A program made the translations under genes and the position numbers. Shown piece by piece: positions 43,251 through 56,400 of a stretch of DNA of 64,000 nucleotides. This stretch comes from Xylogone sp. PMI_703 (lineage: Eukaryota > Ascomycota > Leotiomycetes), in contig JAJTUQ010000004.1 in assembly GCA_021399445.1 (NCBI GenBank), positions 6,076,001 to 6,140,000 on the forward strand, written 5' to 3'. Each line of letters opens with the position of its first letter. Position 1 is the stretch's first letter. Below the pieces are notes generated by a model. The model was not told where the DNA came from, searched no databases, and saw only the letters and a program-made list of their open reading frames with translations.

Positions 43251-46200
43251 GGCTGAAGATATTCTGTGCCTGAAGAAACGATGAGATGGCAGATGAGAGG
43301 CGTATACTTGATAGCATCTGGTATTCACATCATGGGATACGGGAGCCCTATTGTAGTTATCGAACTACGCAGACACGGCCGAGTTAGTTTAGTCATATTC
43401 CCGTTCCATACTCACGTAGGGTTGGTATAGTGGTTCCGATCCGGAAGATATCACATCCTATGCAACGAATCATTGTATAATGCGCTATGATAGTGTGAAT
43501 ACCCAGAAAGTACCAGCCCACGAAGCCTTGAAACGATAAATGCTCGGCTTCAGCTAAGTCCAACACATACTCCGGTGAGAGTTGTCATATATTTGTGACG
43601 GCTCTACAAAAAAGGAGAGCCACGATAGTTAATGCCTGTTTATGAATAAAAAGGAACTGTCGTCGGGACACAATTTCCCGGCCATTAGCCACGATATTTA
43701 GGGTTAGTTTTAAGAATAGAGGTTAGTCTTAGAGCCATGTGTTGTGATCGGATCGCGCCTCAAGCAGCATTTAGCATGCTTACTATTGACTATAACAGGA
43801 AATATGTACGAGACGTACATAACGGTTCTAAGCACTAAAGAGTAAATCCTCCTAGGGATGTAGCAATAAAGGCGCGGTGCAGACCATACAGAATGCAAAG
43901 AACGACGTCCGCAGACTAGGGTCGAAATGGGAAATATTCACGACGCTTGCAGGTGGCCAATGGGGCGTCATACCGCGCTAATAGCTTTCCTCCCCATGCC
44001 TTAGGTTGTAGACTTACAATCATTATGGCTGTGATTAATTAATCTACTATTTTATTAGTAGAGTCTCAAGTCATAAGATCTAACATATGAGTATTCTGTG
44101 GAAATGTCTCCGTTATAAGCTGAAAAAGCTATCCGACCATATCGAATCAAAGATCCGAAACTGTCTGTATCCGGTCACATGGTTGACCGCGCGATGTATC
44201 TAGTCATAATCGGGAATAGTATCAAGGCCTCAGGCACCTAGCCCCTGGGACCTCCCATATATACTCCCCATACGTAGCCGTAATATACTAACCTTCATAA
44301 CTCCCAATTGACGCATATAGCACTGTAATCGTAGTATTACGGGTGCCACGCACCACGGGAGGGTATACCACTGTATACCGACAGAAACCTCTCAGGGTTT
44401 TCTGTCACATCTAGATGTACTTACTATATATCTTAAGGACACCAGGATCGCCCAGTCTATATGTCGCATATGAGAAACAGTTGTGGCACATTATTGTTTC
44501 GTATCAATCCTCACCACACTTTCACTGTAGGCTGTAAACAATTAAATCGAATTTTAGGAACTGCTAATATGTTGGACTATTTAACAATTAAACTTATCTT
44601 CTACTTTTTATGTATTCTGCTTGCATTTATCTTTTATATTTTGATACATAAAACCTTTAAGGTTTAAATTTTCAACATAAAGTTCAAATCATAATTTTAA
44701 GCATAATAAGAGTTACTAATAAATTATCTATGTTTTACGCTAGATGTTGGATACCTTAGGAATTGTTAAGAAAATCCTTGGTGAGTTGTAGGGCTCGACA
44801 TTGCTTGATGGAGCTCTTGGAGGTCTTCAGTTCTGTTGGTAAGCAGCATCAACCTCTCGAACACTGGATAACTTAACAGAGATTCCTCCCTATTTGTATT
44901 TTGGCGGGCGTGTAGGGAGGCATCCCAATTTAGTCTTAATAGAAGATTATGTCAGTTTTGATTGGCCGTATCCCTTTGCCGCTTTACAGACCCACTGGCG
45001 TACATTTAGGGGGAAGCTATACATCTGGCTCTAATATAATAATGCTAATGTACATCCAGGGCCACAAGGTTAAGAATTTAGTAAACATATCGACGAAGAG
45101 ACGAACGGAGAACTGGTCACACTAAGAGTGTTGCCACTAATACCCCAGTTACGAAGTTGAAATGCCTATTTGGATAGAAATATCAATATGCTAGAATATA
45201 TTTGATGAAGTATGTCTGTCTCAGCCATGTCTTTCATAGTCAAATCTGAGAATTACAAGCAGCTTTTCCTCTGCACAGTACAGTATGGGCTGCACAGTAT
45301 CGCCAACGCCCTACGACAGTTCTACGACCAGAGGCTTCTGGTGCGTTACCTACAAGCTACGACTATGCGTTAAGTCAACCTTCTTCTCCTTCTCCTTGGC
45401 CAACAACCACATAAGCTCGACCTAGCCCATACAGATATCCTCCGATTCACTCACCGGCTCCACCGCCGTTGTCCTTTACTTGACCACAACGACCTCCACA
45501 ACCAGCTCCACTGCCACCACCACGTCCCCCACCCTAGAATTAGAACAGTGCAACCAAAGCAGCACTTCAGTCATTCAGTATTGCTCTTCGTGCTTAGCTT
45601 GCCGATACCAACACTCAAGTCACAACACTGTACCCTGATTATATAGCAACGGAGATAGATAAAGACTTCAAGGATAGGCCTACAGCAATGCTAGGCGGAC
45701 CAGACAAAGCACCACCTGCAGAACCACTGGACAAATTCATCTGTGATGCAATGGCTGGGTTGGAGGACAAAAGGGACGGAAAGCCCGCTAACGAGGTTGC
45801 TATCGGAGACTTCCCATAACATGTGCACACGTCATGGCGCACAGCATTCGGGCCAGAACTTGAGAGGTTTCACGTTAAGGGATAGTGAGTTGGTTAGGTA
45901 TTTTTGCGACTTTTACACAGATGCCAAAAATCGTGCCACTGCGGAAGGTGGAAAAGTTTTGATGAAATGAGGTCTTCCTCGGACTGGGTATTGTGGGCGT
46001 CCGGACTTATTATATCGTGGGTATTCGGTGAGACATTCACTTGATTAGCTTGACTGGTTTCTTGTGATGAGGCCATGGCAGTCTGGGTGTTTAGGATACT
46101 CCGAGGTCATCATTACCGTATCTTAATCCATTTATCAGTCCTTCACTTTATATAAGATCTTCCAAATTTGTTAAATGAAGGACCGCAGTTGTGAGGTTAT

Positions 46201-47072
46201 TGAGTGCTGATGTCTTTCGTCTCTCGCACACAATCAACTTTTCAAAGGATTGCTAATGTTCGGAGAACTATGCTTGCGCTAATCTTATAACTCTTTCCCT
46301 GGAGGGTAGTTCACGCGTACAATAGCACGAACATAAAGAGAGACTACATATGGTTACATCAAGCTTCGATAAAAAGATAGAGGTTATGTTCTCGTAAGTT
46401 TATGTATAATAAGATTATTATACTGCTCAATTATTAAACAGTGAATTATATAAAGATGCTTCTATCAACTGTTATCGTATTAGTCTGTCTTTTCACTACG
46501 CCTTATATACCTTTCTCCTTAACGCTTCACTGCTTGCTATCCCAGACACACCCCTGACCAAGCTCTACGCAGGTGTGAAATTCACCTATATGCACAAGCG
46601 ATAGCGAGAGTGCCGACATGATTACTTTAGACTTGAGACAGGGCTTGGTGATGCTGAGCAACAAGATAGTATCGAGAGTGCCGGCCATAAACGGCTTTAG
46701 TCGCAGCCCAATATTACACTTATCTCCAGATTTTCAGCCTATCTATAGCACAATCCGAAGGAATTAAATATTCAATGGACGTCTGATATCATGATTATGA
46801 AGTTCGAGTATAAGCTTTATTATTCCATTTTGTAACATGATCTTCCATCAAAACCTGAAATCAGCCCTTATATACAAAGAATATTGAATTGAATTATTAA
46901 AATAGTATAAAACAAATGCTCGGAGTTATCTTGCTCAACTGCCCCTGCGTATCGTCGTATGATACCCAAAACCCCCATGGGCGTGGCGGCGCGGGTAAGG
47001 CTGTAGGATTGCTTGAGTGAGTCGTCCGTGGTAATTCCAGGTGTCAACCACTAGGGAAACATATTCTCGACA
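43251..47072. other. 3.8-kb gene-poor region
   Basis: AT-rich with many short frames, none recognised except the decayed gene at 45441-45890. 44386-44413 has a hairpin GACAGAAAC...GTTTTCTGTC. 44460-44670 is open in plus frame but is AT-driven and hydrophobic by composition. Confidence 0.4.
45441..45890 (+). pseudogene. Decayed gene, possibly for a Thr/Ser-rich secreted protein
   Basis: One frame gives a Thr/Ser-rich linker (LTTTTSTTSSTATTTSPT) followed by Cys-containing sequence (EQCNQSSTSVIQYCSSC). The frame then shifts by one near 45600; the new frame gives LYPDYIATEIDKDFKDR and PPAEPLDKFICDAMAGLEDK to a stop at 45817, after which the frame stays coding-like (HVHTSWRTAFGPELERF). Codon usage is GC-richer than the surroundings. 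The pattern suggests a broken gene for a fungal extracellular protein. The family is not identified, and introns could explain part of it. Confidence 0.4.
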
Positions 47073-48629
47073 CTACGATGATTGCTTTTTATCACGCAAG
47101 TGATGGTATAGCACGAATAGTATGGCGATAATGACGCCGCCACCCGACAAACCGATGCCCATATAGTATGCTCCTCTGTATCCCTTGAGTATATGTGTGC
47201 CATCACTATCGATCTGGGTCTCTATTGTGCCCGCGAAACCCAACCCGATCGAGATTGAGTAGTTGACCACAGTATTGACGAGGGATGCAGCCAGTCCCTG
47301 GTGTTTCTTCTCCATCGCGTTACTAAGAAGGATTGTCGCCGCTGGAAAGGACATATCCATTCCCCAAGGCATAATCAGTAGCGAAACAAAAGTCTGAGCC
47401 CAGTATGTTTGATGCACCGGAGTAGTGCTAGCTATGATGCTGCCGACAGTGAAGGCCACTAAGGAAAACAGCATGACCACACTTGTTCGCACATGGCTTA
47501 GAAGTACACCAGTCGTTAGAGCAGCAACCAATCCGCTAATCGCCACAGGAGAGAATTGCGCGGATGCTAATAGGGGAGAAACACCCCTTAGCACCTCGAC
47601 CATTTGCCAGGTGTAGAACATCCATATCCCAAAACTCGACCAGCCGGCTCCGATGCATGCCAGGACGAAGCCGACATCCTTGGAAAGAGCACCCACCGGG
47701 ACGAGAGGATGTTTAGCATGAGCCTCGACATAAACGAAAGCCGCGATAAAGAGGAATCCCACTATCAACAGCACGTATACATATGGAGTCGGCCAACCGA
47801 CAACAGGGCCCTGGTTCCAGGCAAAATTGATCAGTACCAGGCCAACAACACCCGTTATAGCACCCAGCCCATCAAGGCGTGAGAATACTTCCATGAACCC
47901 TTCTCCTGCAGCTCCAATCGTTGGCGTATGTGGGATAACCAGCACGCCTAACAGCGCCAGAACGCAAGAAACCATTGCCGTTACCCAATATCCCCAAGGC
48001 CACCATACCTTTTCAGCAAACAGAGCACTGAAGACCCCTCCGATAACGAATCCCCCGGGAGCAGTTGCGCCAAACAAGCTGAATATCATATCCTTCCTTC
48101 GTCCCGGCTCATACGTCCTCCCTAGAATGGCGATGGCATTAGGAAGTAGCAGCGCGGGACCAATGCCCTGAAATGCTCTGCAGCAGGCGAAGAAGATTTG
48201 GTTGGAGTAGGCGCTAAATCCAGCCAGCAGGGACCATAGTGCCAACCACAAGAAACCCGCAATGAAGAAACGCTTGTGCCCGAATACATCTCCTAATCGG
48301 CCAGCAGGAAGGATGAAAGTGCCCACGGTGAGCGAATACGCAGCCGCATACCATGACAGTTGCCCAGGGTTCGTCGTGCCAAAGCTACGTCCAATAATGT
48401 GCAGAGGCACTACGGCCTGTCCCAGGACCGCTTGCGTTATAAGTTGGGCCATACATATGACAGCGACGAAGACAACTTCTTTGAAAAGAGACTGAGGGCC
48501 TTTGACCTTGCTCATAGACATTTCGAGTTCCGGGAGATGACCCTCGGGATCACCATCGTGGGCTTCAGTCTTCTGTCGTTCGAGATCGCCATCTCCTCCC
48601 AGAGTGCTAGAATCGGACGATTGGATCAT
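47073..48629 (-). CDS. MFS transporter, DHA2-like (14 TMS) exporter
   Basis: Intronless, 518 aa. A polar N-terminal tail of about 48 residues precedes repeated hydrophobic helices. Visible MFS signatures: motif A GRLGDVFGHKRFF after TMS 2, motif B-like RAFQGIGPALLLPNAIAILG in TMS 4, and the antiporter motif C region SLFGATAPGGFVIGGVFSALF. The total fits 14 segments, typical of drug:H+ antiporters of the DHA2 group. Substrate unknown. Divergent from the quinone oxidoreductase across 978 bp. Confidence 0.92.
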   Translation of the reverse strand: MIQSSDSSTLGGDGDLERQKTEAHDGDPEGHLPELEMSMSKVKGPQSLFKEVVFVAVICMAQLITQAVLGQAVVPLHIIGRSFGTTNPGQLSWYAAAYSLTVGTFILPAGRLGDVFGHKRFFIAGFLWLALWSLLAGFSAYSNQIFFACCRAFQGIGPALLLPNAIAILGRTYEPGRRKDMIFSLFGATAPGGFVIGGVFSALFAEKVWWPWGYWVTAMVSCVLALLGVLVIPHTPTIGAAGEGFMEVFSRLDGLGAITGVVGLVLINFAWNQGPVVGWPTPYVYVLLIVGFLFIAAFVYVEAHAKHPLVPVGALSKDVGFVLACIGAGWSSFGIWMFYTWQMVEVLRGVSPLLASAQFSPVAISGLVAALTTGVLLSHVRTSVVMLFSLVAFTVGSIIASTTPVHQTYWAQTFVSLLIMPWGMDMSFPAATILLSNAMEKKHQGLAASLVNTVVNYSISIGLGFAGTIETQIDSDGTHILKGYRGAYYMGIGLSGGGVIIAILFVLYHHLRDKKQSS

Positions 48630-49607
48630 GGTGGCGTACTAGATCGGGTTTTGAGTAGCTTGAGAGCAGAATCTAACGGGAGGGAGGCGAAGAAGAGATA
48701 TTGGAATGTATTTATCTAGAAGAAGAGTTGATGATAAACTAGGAGGGCCTGGAATGACAACCTAATGATCTAACGCCCACCTTTATTGCGGATATACAAT
48801 ATCTCCGATATCAAAACCTTCCATGATCCGATTTTGGACCAGTAAGTACCTGCGACACGAAGCGGTTGCTTTCAAGATCCACATGGGACGCTACCTAGTA
48901 GCATTTCGTAATCCAGATTTTACCATTCCGGGCTGAAATCCGCGATCCTGGGCCACTTTGATAATGGACACAAATACTGTAAGCAATTCGGGTCGGAGTC
49001 CGCTGAGGCTCCATAAAATAAAATTCTATGGGAAATTCTCGCTGTGGCCATGTCTGAGCCCTGATCCACCCTGCGGTGATAGCGGCTGCTGCGGCTACGG
49101 GCGGAGTCCGCTCGACCACCCATGTACCCAGGTACCTCCACGTATGACGTAGTGCTTATTGAAGCCTCAGGCATTGTAAGGCATGCACAACCATCGGTAT
49201 GACAAGTTCTGGCCGAGGCTGCTTACGTACAGCACCACGTGATAACTACTGTGCTTTATGTCATGGTCCACCTCATCGCGAATCTGGTTATTAAGCTAAT
49301 TTGGCAAGGCGACGGGATCGTGCGGATGGTGTGCGGCTGCTGAGGCTGCGGCTGCAATCGGATTACATACTCATCATCTCAGCATCTTGACATTGATGAC
49401 GAACATATTAGAGAACCATCCCGTTAGGCTGTGTGGTCTCTACGGGTCGAGTCTATATATAAAAGTATACGTAGGGTTGGTATAAACGTAGAGAGAGATA
49501 TTGAAGAGAAGTATTTCAGGATCAAAAAGTCATCAGATTCTTTGTCGTAAAGCCGTAACCTTACCAACGGCAGAGAGACGATCAATTTTGTCCAGTTAAG
49601 AAGCAGA
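48630..49607. promoter_or_regulatory. Divergent region between MFS exporter and quinone oxidoreductase
   Basis: No gene seen. Contains repeated GCTGCGGCT-like tracts near 49088 and 49340 and TATATATAAAAG at 49453-49464, a likely TATA element for the plus-strand gene. The sequence GTAGGGTTGGTATA at 49471 recurs at 43417. Confidence 0.4.
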
Positions 49608-50594
49608 ATGGCATCTTCTGGAACAATGAAGGCCGTCTACCTTCAACGTTCTGAACCTGGTGCAACCCCATCCATCACTCTCGAAGAGCGCCCCATGCCA
49701 ACCCTAACGCCAGGGAATGTCATCGTCAAGGTCCACGCCTCGCCAATCCAACCCAGTGACATCGTCAATCGCCGCGGGGGCTTCCCTTACACTGTGTTCC
49801 CACGCGTGCCTGGCCGTGACTTTGCCGGGACCATCGTCGAGGGCCCTGCGGAGCGGATTGGCCAGGAAGTCTATGGAACGAGTGGATATGAGATTGCGTT
49901 CACGCAGGATGGGTTCCATGCCGAGTACGCTCTAGTGCCCGAGACGGCCGTGGCGCCTAAGCCGAAGAGCCTCTCCTTCGAGCAAGCTGCGTGCCTGGGC
50001 GTGCCTTTCACGACGGCTTGGACCATTCTGGAGAGGGGCCAGGTGAAGCCTTCAGATACTGTGCTCGTTATCGGCGCGAATGGTGCTGTGGGTTCGTCTG
50101 CTGTGCAGTTGGCTAGGGGGAGAGGATGCCGTGTGCTCACAGCTGCGAGAAATGATGATTCCGATATCAATACCTCGAAAGATGCCTCGTTCGAAGGTAT
50201 CACGGCACTTACAGACGGCAAAGGCGTCGATGTCGTGATTGACACCGTTGGTCAGCCCGCTCTGACCAGAGCAGCGGTCTTGAAGCTCGCCAAACGGGGC
50301 CGATTGGTCTTCATAACTGCTCCTCGGACCGGAGCAGCTGGATCGACGGAGTTAACGGTGGAGATGACCAATTTCTATCGGGACGAGAAGTCGCTCATCG
50401 GGTGCAATACACTTCTGTATTCGGTTAAGGAGATGGGCGCGGTGTTGCAGCAGATTACAGAGATGTTTGATAAGGGGGCGCTGGATCCTCTGCAGCTTGG
50501 TGGAGCGTGGAAGACGGCTAAGTTGGATGATGCGGTTGATGTGTACGAGGCTGCTGGTAAGCCGGGCGGTGGAAAATACGTGTTTGTTTTATAA
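49608..50594 (+). CDS. MDR-family zinc-free NADPH:quinone oxidoreductase
   Basis: Intronless, 328 aa. Medium-chain dehydrogenase fold: N-terminal GroES-like domain (VIVKVHASPIQPSDIVNRRG, FPRVPGRDFAGTIVEG), then the Rossmann domain with VLVIGANGAVGSSAVQLARG. The catalytic-zinc Cys/His and the four-Cys structural lobe of true alcohol dehydrogenases are absent, placing it with quinone/zeta-crystallin-type reductases. C-terminal GGKYVFVL is typical. Possibly a detoxification partner of the divergent exporter (inference from position only). Confidence 0.92.
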   Translation: MASSGTMKAVYLQRSEPGATPSITLEERPMPTLTPGNVIVKVHASPIQPSDIVNRRGGFPYTVFPRVPGRDFAGTIVEGPAERIGQEVYGTSGYEIAFTQDGFHAEYALVPETAVAPKPKSLSFEQAACLGVPFTTAWTILERGQVKPSDTVLVIGANGAVGSSAVQLARGRGCRVLTAARNDDSDINTSKDASFEGITALTDGKGVDVVIDTVGQPALTRAAVLKLAKRGRLVFITAPRTGAAGSTELTVEMTNFYRDEKSLIGCNTLLYSVKEMGAVLQQITEMFDKGALDPLQLGGAWKTAKLDDAVDVYEAAGKPGGGKYVFVL

Positions 50595-53451
50595 AAGAAT
50601 TTTTTTCATTGTTATTAATATAAATATCAGTTACACGCAAGAAGCTTTTGTTCTCACAAAATGGAATAGTGGAATAAAAGTATATTAAATAGTAATGCTA
50701 AGTGTCATTTAAAGGCGATTGAGTATATTTCGTCTAACTGCTATTCACCAGGCTTAAAAAAAAACTTACCCCCCGTTAACCAAGCCTTATTCCAATGAAG
50801 ATCTCAGCATACAATCCAATACCTTAACTCACTTCAATACCTCCCTAGATACCCAGTTATTGCAGCGAGTCGGGTAGGAAGCCGCACAGCACAGCCTCAT
50901 CTCAATTTCAGCCGCAATGGAAATTTTCAAAGACAGATCGTGTTTCCACACAAGGCCAAGACGATGTCTCTCCTGATGAAGGTGTCGTACAATTCACAGT
51001 GCATAAATTCCGAATATGGCAGATTCTAAGCCGACCAACAGCAACAGCAACAGCAGGTGTTGCAGAAATGGAGGGTTGGTCTTAGGGACAACGCATTGTA
51101 GAACAACTACTCTCGAGGGCGCTGAACTTTTTAATCTGCTAGACTGTAAAAATTATCTGACTTTATTGTTGTTACACCTTCTGGTGGGCCCCTGTGTTAG
51201 CACCTTTCGGTGACTTAGTCCCTGCGGATATAAATTGAGTTTCTCATCCAATTAACATATGTGGGTTTATACTGCAGTTCTCATTGTGCTCCAAGAGTTG
51301 ACAATTTGCTACCGTTTACTGAGAATAGGGGTATATCTATTCAAGGTGCTGTTGGCAAGAGCGGGACCTTTTTCCCTAATCACAACAAATTGTACAAAAA
51401 AGTTTTCATCCAAGCCATAATATTTTGTAGTAATTATTGGTGACTATCATAACATGCGAGGCTCTCGTGGGAAGTGGATATGTCTTCATGATAGCTAGGT
51501 ATCATAGCTTTCTACCATTATTTCTCCGTGTAATAAACGTCCTCCGTACTTGTTTAAGCTAAGAGACGAAGGTCGGATAACCATTCGATCGCTGAGACTT
51601 TACACTTAGATACTCACTCCTATTGGCCGTTAGGGTTCCCTTATGCACGAGAGGAAGCATTATTATTTGGTCCATAATTTAGGCGTGGCAAAGACCAATA
51701 TGAGAGCTCAGCTCTTTCATTAAGATCATAAGAACCTGAGTAGTCACTGTAAATGCAGGGTAGTCACAATTCCATGATAACTTATGCTTTCAGTTGGATT
51801 ACGTACAGCAGGGTTTGTGCAATGTTGGTATCAGCAAAATCATGCACAACATTATTGGGCGGAAGTTATGTACCATTTTAATACTCCTTACTCTTCGGTA
51901 CATTTATCAAAGCCCGCGGTAATAAATACCAAGCGCTAATTATTATTACTATATAAATAGTACTGTATAAGCTTCCCCAGCAGCCTACAACCTATCAAGG
52001 TGCGTGTGGCATGCTCTGCGAGCCTGCTTCCGCCCTACAAAGGAATCGTTCTCAACAGATTTTTCTCCCGGGGAACAGGAAAAGGGTCCGCCACCACGGC
52101 AGGGCTGACCGGTACCACAACGACCCAACACGGGCCGTATTCGGGTGAGGAGATAGGGAGAGAAGGGTAGCCGCTCACGCCGCTGCGTCAGAATCAGAAG
52201 GAATCAGGTTAATAATAATAATAGGGCGATAATCAAGTAAGAATAAAGGGCGAGGAGGAGGGCGCAAGGGTGCTATTGTATGGCACGCTTCGGTAGTCCG
52301 CCTCACTATTTGTACTTTGCGCACGCCTCACACGCAACGGCGCGAACACGCACTTTCCAGTCATATCACAGTACCAGTATTGTGATGGATTATTGCGTTG
52401 TATGGGGGAGTATGGCTGTAGAGTAGCAGCAGCAACAAGCACAATCGCAACGATAAATGGCAATTCATCGTCATCATCAACCGTTTATCAAACTGGAAAA
52501 TCTTTTTGCGACTCTGCAGTCCTCGTTGGCAGGATCACAACATCTATGGATAGTTCGATGATTCGGGCATTGTGCATTTGCATTTGCACGTTGTCCTGCC
52601 TCGCCTTTACCTTGCCTTGCCTCGCCTTGTGTAATGCGTCTCTGCGAAAGCAAACCCCGATAACCTTACCAACCCAATAATACAATAATACAGTTCCATA
52701 CGGAGTACAGTACCATACAATCGAATGTGATGCGATACAATACAATACAATACACATACGAAAACGGGCCTGAGCAACGGCCAAGAAGGGTTATTTCTTT
52801 TATTTAATGATTCCTTTTGCGGCCTCATTTTCGCCTTATTAAAAGAAACCCATGCGGGAATTTCCCCTTCTTCCCTGGCGCTGTTGTCTTCCAGACCGCC
52901 CTTTGCCCTTTCGGGTCACCGAGAAAAAACCCCTGCACGCAAGTCCCAAGACTGCGATGTTTCGTTGATGCCAGTCAATCCTGGGATTCGATATAGGCGC
53001 TGGGCCCTACTCTCTCCCCTTTGACTCGATCCTTTTTTGTATCATGCTTGCTGCATTCTCCCTCCGGCGCATACTTACTATACCTCAGAACTCGCCCTTT
53101 CTGTCCAGGTGACCCGGTGTGGTGCTTGATCTTTCGCTGAGCGATCGCGAGCTGGGCCTGGCGTGTGCGCTGGAATCGCAGCGTTTGGTACCCTTGTCTC
53201 TCTATTATTGTTATTACTACGACTGGTACTATTACTACTCCCATTGCCGTTGTTGATATACCAAGGACCTGTTATCGCTTTCTGTGGTACTTGTGAGCCG
53301 GTTTCCTTCGTCTTCTTCGAAAGAATTACACCCAGTTTCTCTTTGTTGAAGGACTGGTACTTCTCTCGGATTCTGCCTTTTGAAAGTGCCTGGTGTTGCG
53401 CTACCCGAAAGAAAGTACCTGCTTGCTCCCAAGACCCCAACGGAGGGGGTC
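50595..53451. other. 2.9-kb gene-free region upstream of the C2H2 regulator
   Basis: No coding region recognised. Pentanucleotide (ATACA)4 at 52735-52754; imperfect TTGCCTCGCC repeats near 52590-52630. The last 500 bases are pyrimidine-rich, suggesting a long 5' leader of the regulator gene. Confidence 0.4.
52735..52754 (+). repeat. (ATACA)4 microsatellite
   Basis: Four tandem copies read directly. Confidence 0.85.
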
Positions 53452-56400
53452 ATGTCCACCAACTCCGGCTTCCACCAGGACAGTGGGCATCAGTCTCATA
53501 ACCATAGTCGACAAGTATGAAACATTTGCAGCCTTCCAATTACTTGATTCCCTGTCAAAAAGTGGTGTTTCTAATCTCTTCTCTCTCTGCTTCTCTAGTT
53601 CTACCCTCCCCAAGCTGATGCTCTCGCCACCACCGGTCATCATCCCAGGCAGCCGCCATATGGCCCCAGAGACATGGCCCCGCCACCTCAGCTGGACTAT
53701 CATCATCAACCACAGCCCATGGAAATCAACCTGAGCAGCTCCCGGTTCCTGCCTCCTCCATCGGCTGCCTCCAGTTCTTGGGAATACTCCAGTCCTCTGC
53801 CAGGAGACATGTCCACGCCCTTTGGTGCCCCAGGCATGACCCGTGTGGCCCACACGTCCCAGATATCGATAGATAGTCAGACCCGAGCTCTGGAACAGAG
53901 TTCTATCCAGCAATGGTATGCTGCTAATGACGGTCCATGGCTCCCCAAGACCCTCATTGACCCTGCCTTGAGAGCATTATCACAGGATCGTGCCCAAACA
54001 AGTAATCCTCAACCCTCATTTGACACTAGGTGTAGACCGCACAATGCCTCGGACTCGGACGGACTCCTCTTTCAACCAACGCCTTCGGATTCTGGATATG
54101 GCACGGCAACCCGCCGTAGTGTAGGAAATGCTTCGGTTTATAGTGCTGATATGAATGAGCGTGAAGTTGACTGCCAGAGCTTCAATGAACCCGTCCCTGT
54201 GGACCAGCAGCTGTATAATGGACTTGGCGGCATATCCTCTACCCGTGATATCGGAACAGACGGAGCATGGGATCCCCTCCCTACAATAATATTTACACCT
54301 GCGTCCACTCTGGTATGCCCCTTTTGTGAGAAACCAGTAAGGACTAAATCAGAGCTGAAGTATGGTGACCTTGGCATTTCATTTCCTTAACTTTCATATT
54401 TTAAGGACCCAAGACTGCCCTCACATCAAGCATATAACTGATAGCATCACAGAAAACATGAGTTGAGGCACAATAAACCATTCAAATGCCAGCATCCAAG
54501 TTGTACTTGGAGTCAAGGTTTTAGTACCCCTAATGATCTCGAGAGGCATACCAATAGTAAACATCCAGCAAGGGGTACCAAACGGTTTCGTTGTCCCATT
54601 CCTGGTTGTAAGTCCAAGAATAAGTCGTGGCCACGTTCGGACAATTTCAAGAACCACCTCAAGCGGTTGCATGCCTCATCGTACTCATCAGACCGTGAAC
54701 AGGATGAACTTATTCAGCAGTAAGTTTGAGAGGACACGGCAAAAGAAGCTTGAAGGGATTTGTTTGATGACAGAATGAAGCTAACGTAATTCTGTCATAG
54801 AGCCGCGTTTATTTACGATGGCGAGTCTCCTGTAAAAGAGGACAATGCTTCTTCCGGCCCTGATCTAAAGGACACCATTTCCCAGCCCGTTTTGGACTAT
54901 GAAGACAATGTCTCTTCAAAAGGTGAGCCGCTCTGGGAAAACACCTCTTATCCTGTTGTTCTAGAGGATCCAGAAGGGTATTTTGCTCCACACGGCCACC
55001 AATTGAGGCATTATAACTCTGCTGAGCCTTCGGAGCTACAGCAGAATGATTCATCTCTAGGAGCTCAACTCCCTACAACCTTCCAGCCATTGGAGATTTT
55101 TCCATCTAGAGCCACGGAAGATTCGGAGAGGAAATTACCGTCGGAGGATACTATATCAAGCTCGATGGACCCGAAAGGTAAAGATATTTCTAGTGCGGAT
55201 TCTGGCAGAAGCGATGCTGTAGTCTCTCGCCCAGATGCTAAGGCAGCAAGGCAGAATATTGATTCAGCTTCGGACGCCACATCGACAGAAGAGGTGAAAC
55301 CCACCGCAGCCTGCTCCCAAGCAGCCGACGGGGATGCGCAACATGATGGTTTACTGCAAGGATCCGAGAGTAAATATATATCGAGCCTGGAGGATTCCAT
55401 TAAACCGCTGGAGAGCCTGAGCACATCCGGAACTGTTGTAGACCAATCGCAAGAAGTCGGCACCAAGGAAGAGCGCAGTCCTCGAGAGGAAGTGGATGCT
55501 GGGCAGCTGATTAAACAGTTGGAAAAACTAGGATACAAGATCCAGTCGCCGAAGAATTCGAGTAGTAATATTAAGAAGCCTCGTAGCCTTGGATCTCCAA
55601 AACCCAGCCTCATATCTACTAAAAAGAGCTGGTGCCGTATTTGTGGCAAGTATCAAGGACGCCCTTCTGAATTAAGGTATACAGCATATTCTCAACCATC
55701 CTCAAGAGTCCTCTTCTATCTTACAACTTTGTATCGTCTCATTAACCCACTCTCGCAGGAAACATATGCAGCGACACGAGCGGCCCTGGGGTTGCACCTT
55801 CCGAGACTGCTCTCGCGAATTTGGTAGCAAAAACGATTGGAAGCGTCACGAGACTTCACAGCACTTCCAGCACGAGACATGGCGGTGCGACGAGCAACGG
55901 CCCGAAGGGGGAGACTGTGCCAAACTCAGCCACAAACGTAAGACGTTTGCAGAGCATCTGAAGACGGCACACGATATCTCCAACGAAGACGTTGTCAACG
56001 CAAAGGCTGAGAAGTGTCGAATTGGCAGGAATGGCCAGACGAGGTTCTGGTGTGGGTTCTGTCGCAAACTCATTGATCTAAAGAAGAGGGGCCATCATGC
56101 CTGGACGGAGCGTTTCGACCATATCGATGACCATTTTATCGGACGGAAGGAAGGGAAGCAACGCAACATCCAGGAATGGGTTGATATCAACATGCTCAAA
56201 CCCCGTGGCGAGAGCCTATATGATCATCACGATAGTGAGAGCTCGGAGTCGAATGACGACGGTAGAAGTAGTAAGCCAAGCGGACCAGGAGAAGCGTCTG
56301 GGACTTACAGCCTTCCTAATGGAGACGTCACCACGGAGAGGAGTGCGGTACTCAAGAGAGCAAGGACGGAGGCCGAAGATTCCAGACCGTCTAAGAAGAG

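Noticed and set aside
43417..43470. tRNA-like A-box sequence (GGTTGGTATAGTGGTT)
   Set aside because: No B box (GGTTCGANNCC), no acceptor-stem pairing and no terminator T-run; the first part recurs at 49471 before a protein gene.
52975..53501. Short genes on both strands before the C2H2 regulator
   Set aside because: Low-complexity Ser/Asn/Leu products in a pyrimidine-rich leader; no family resemblance.
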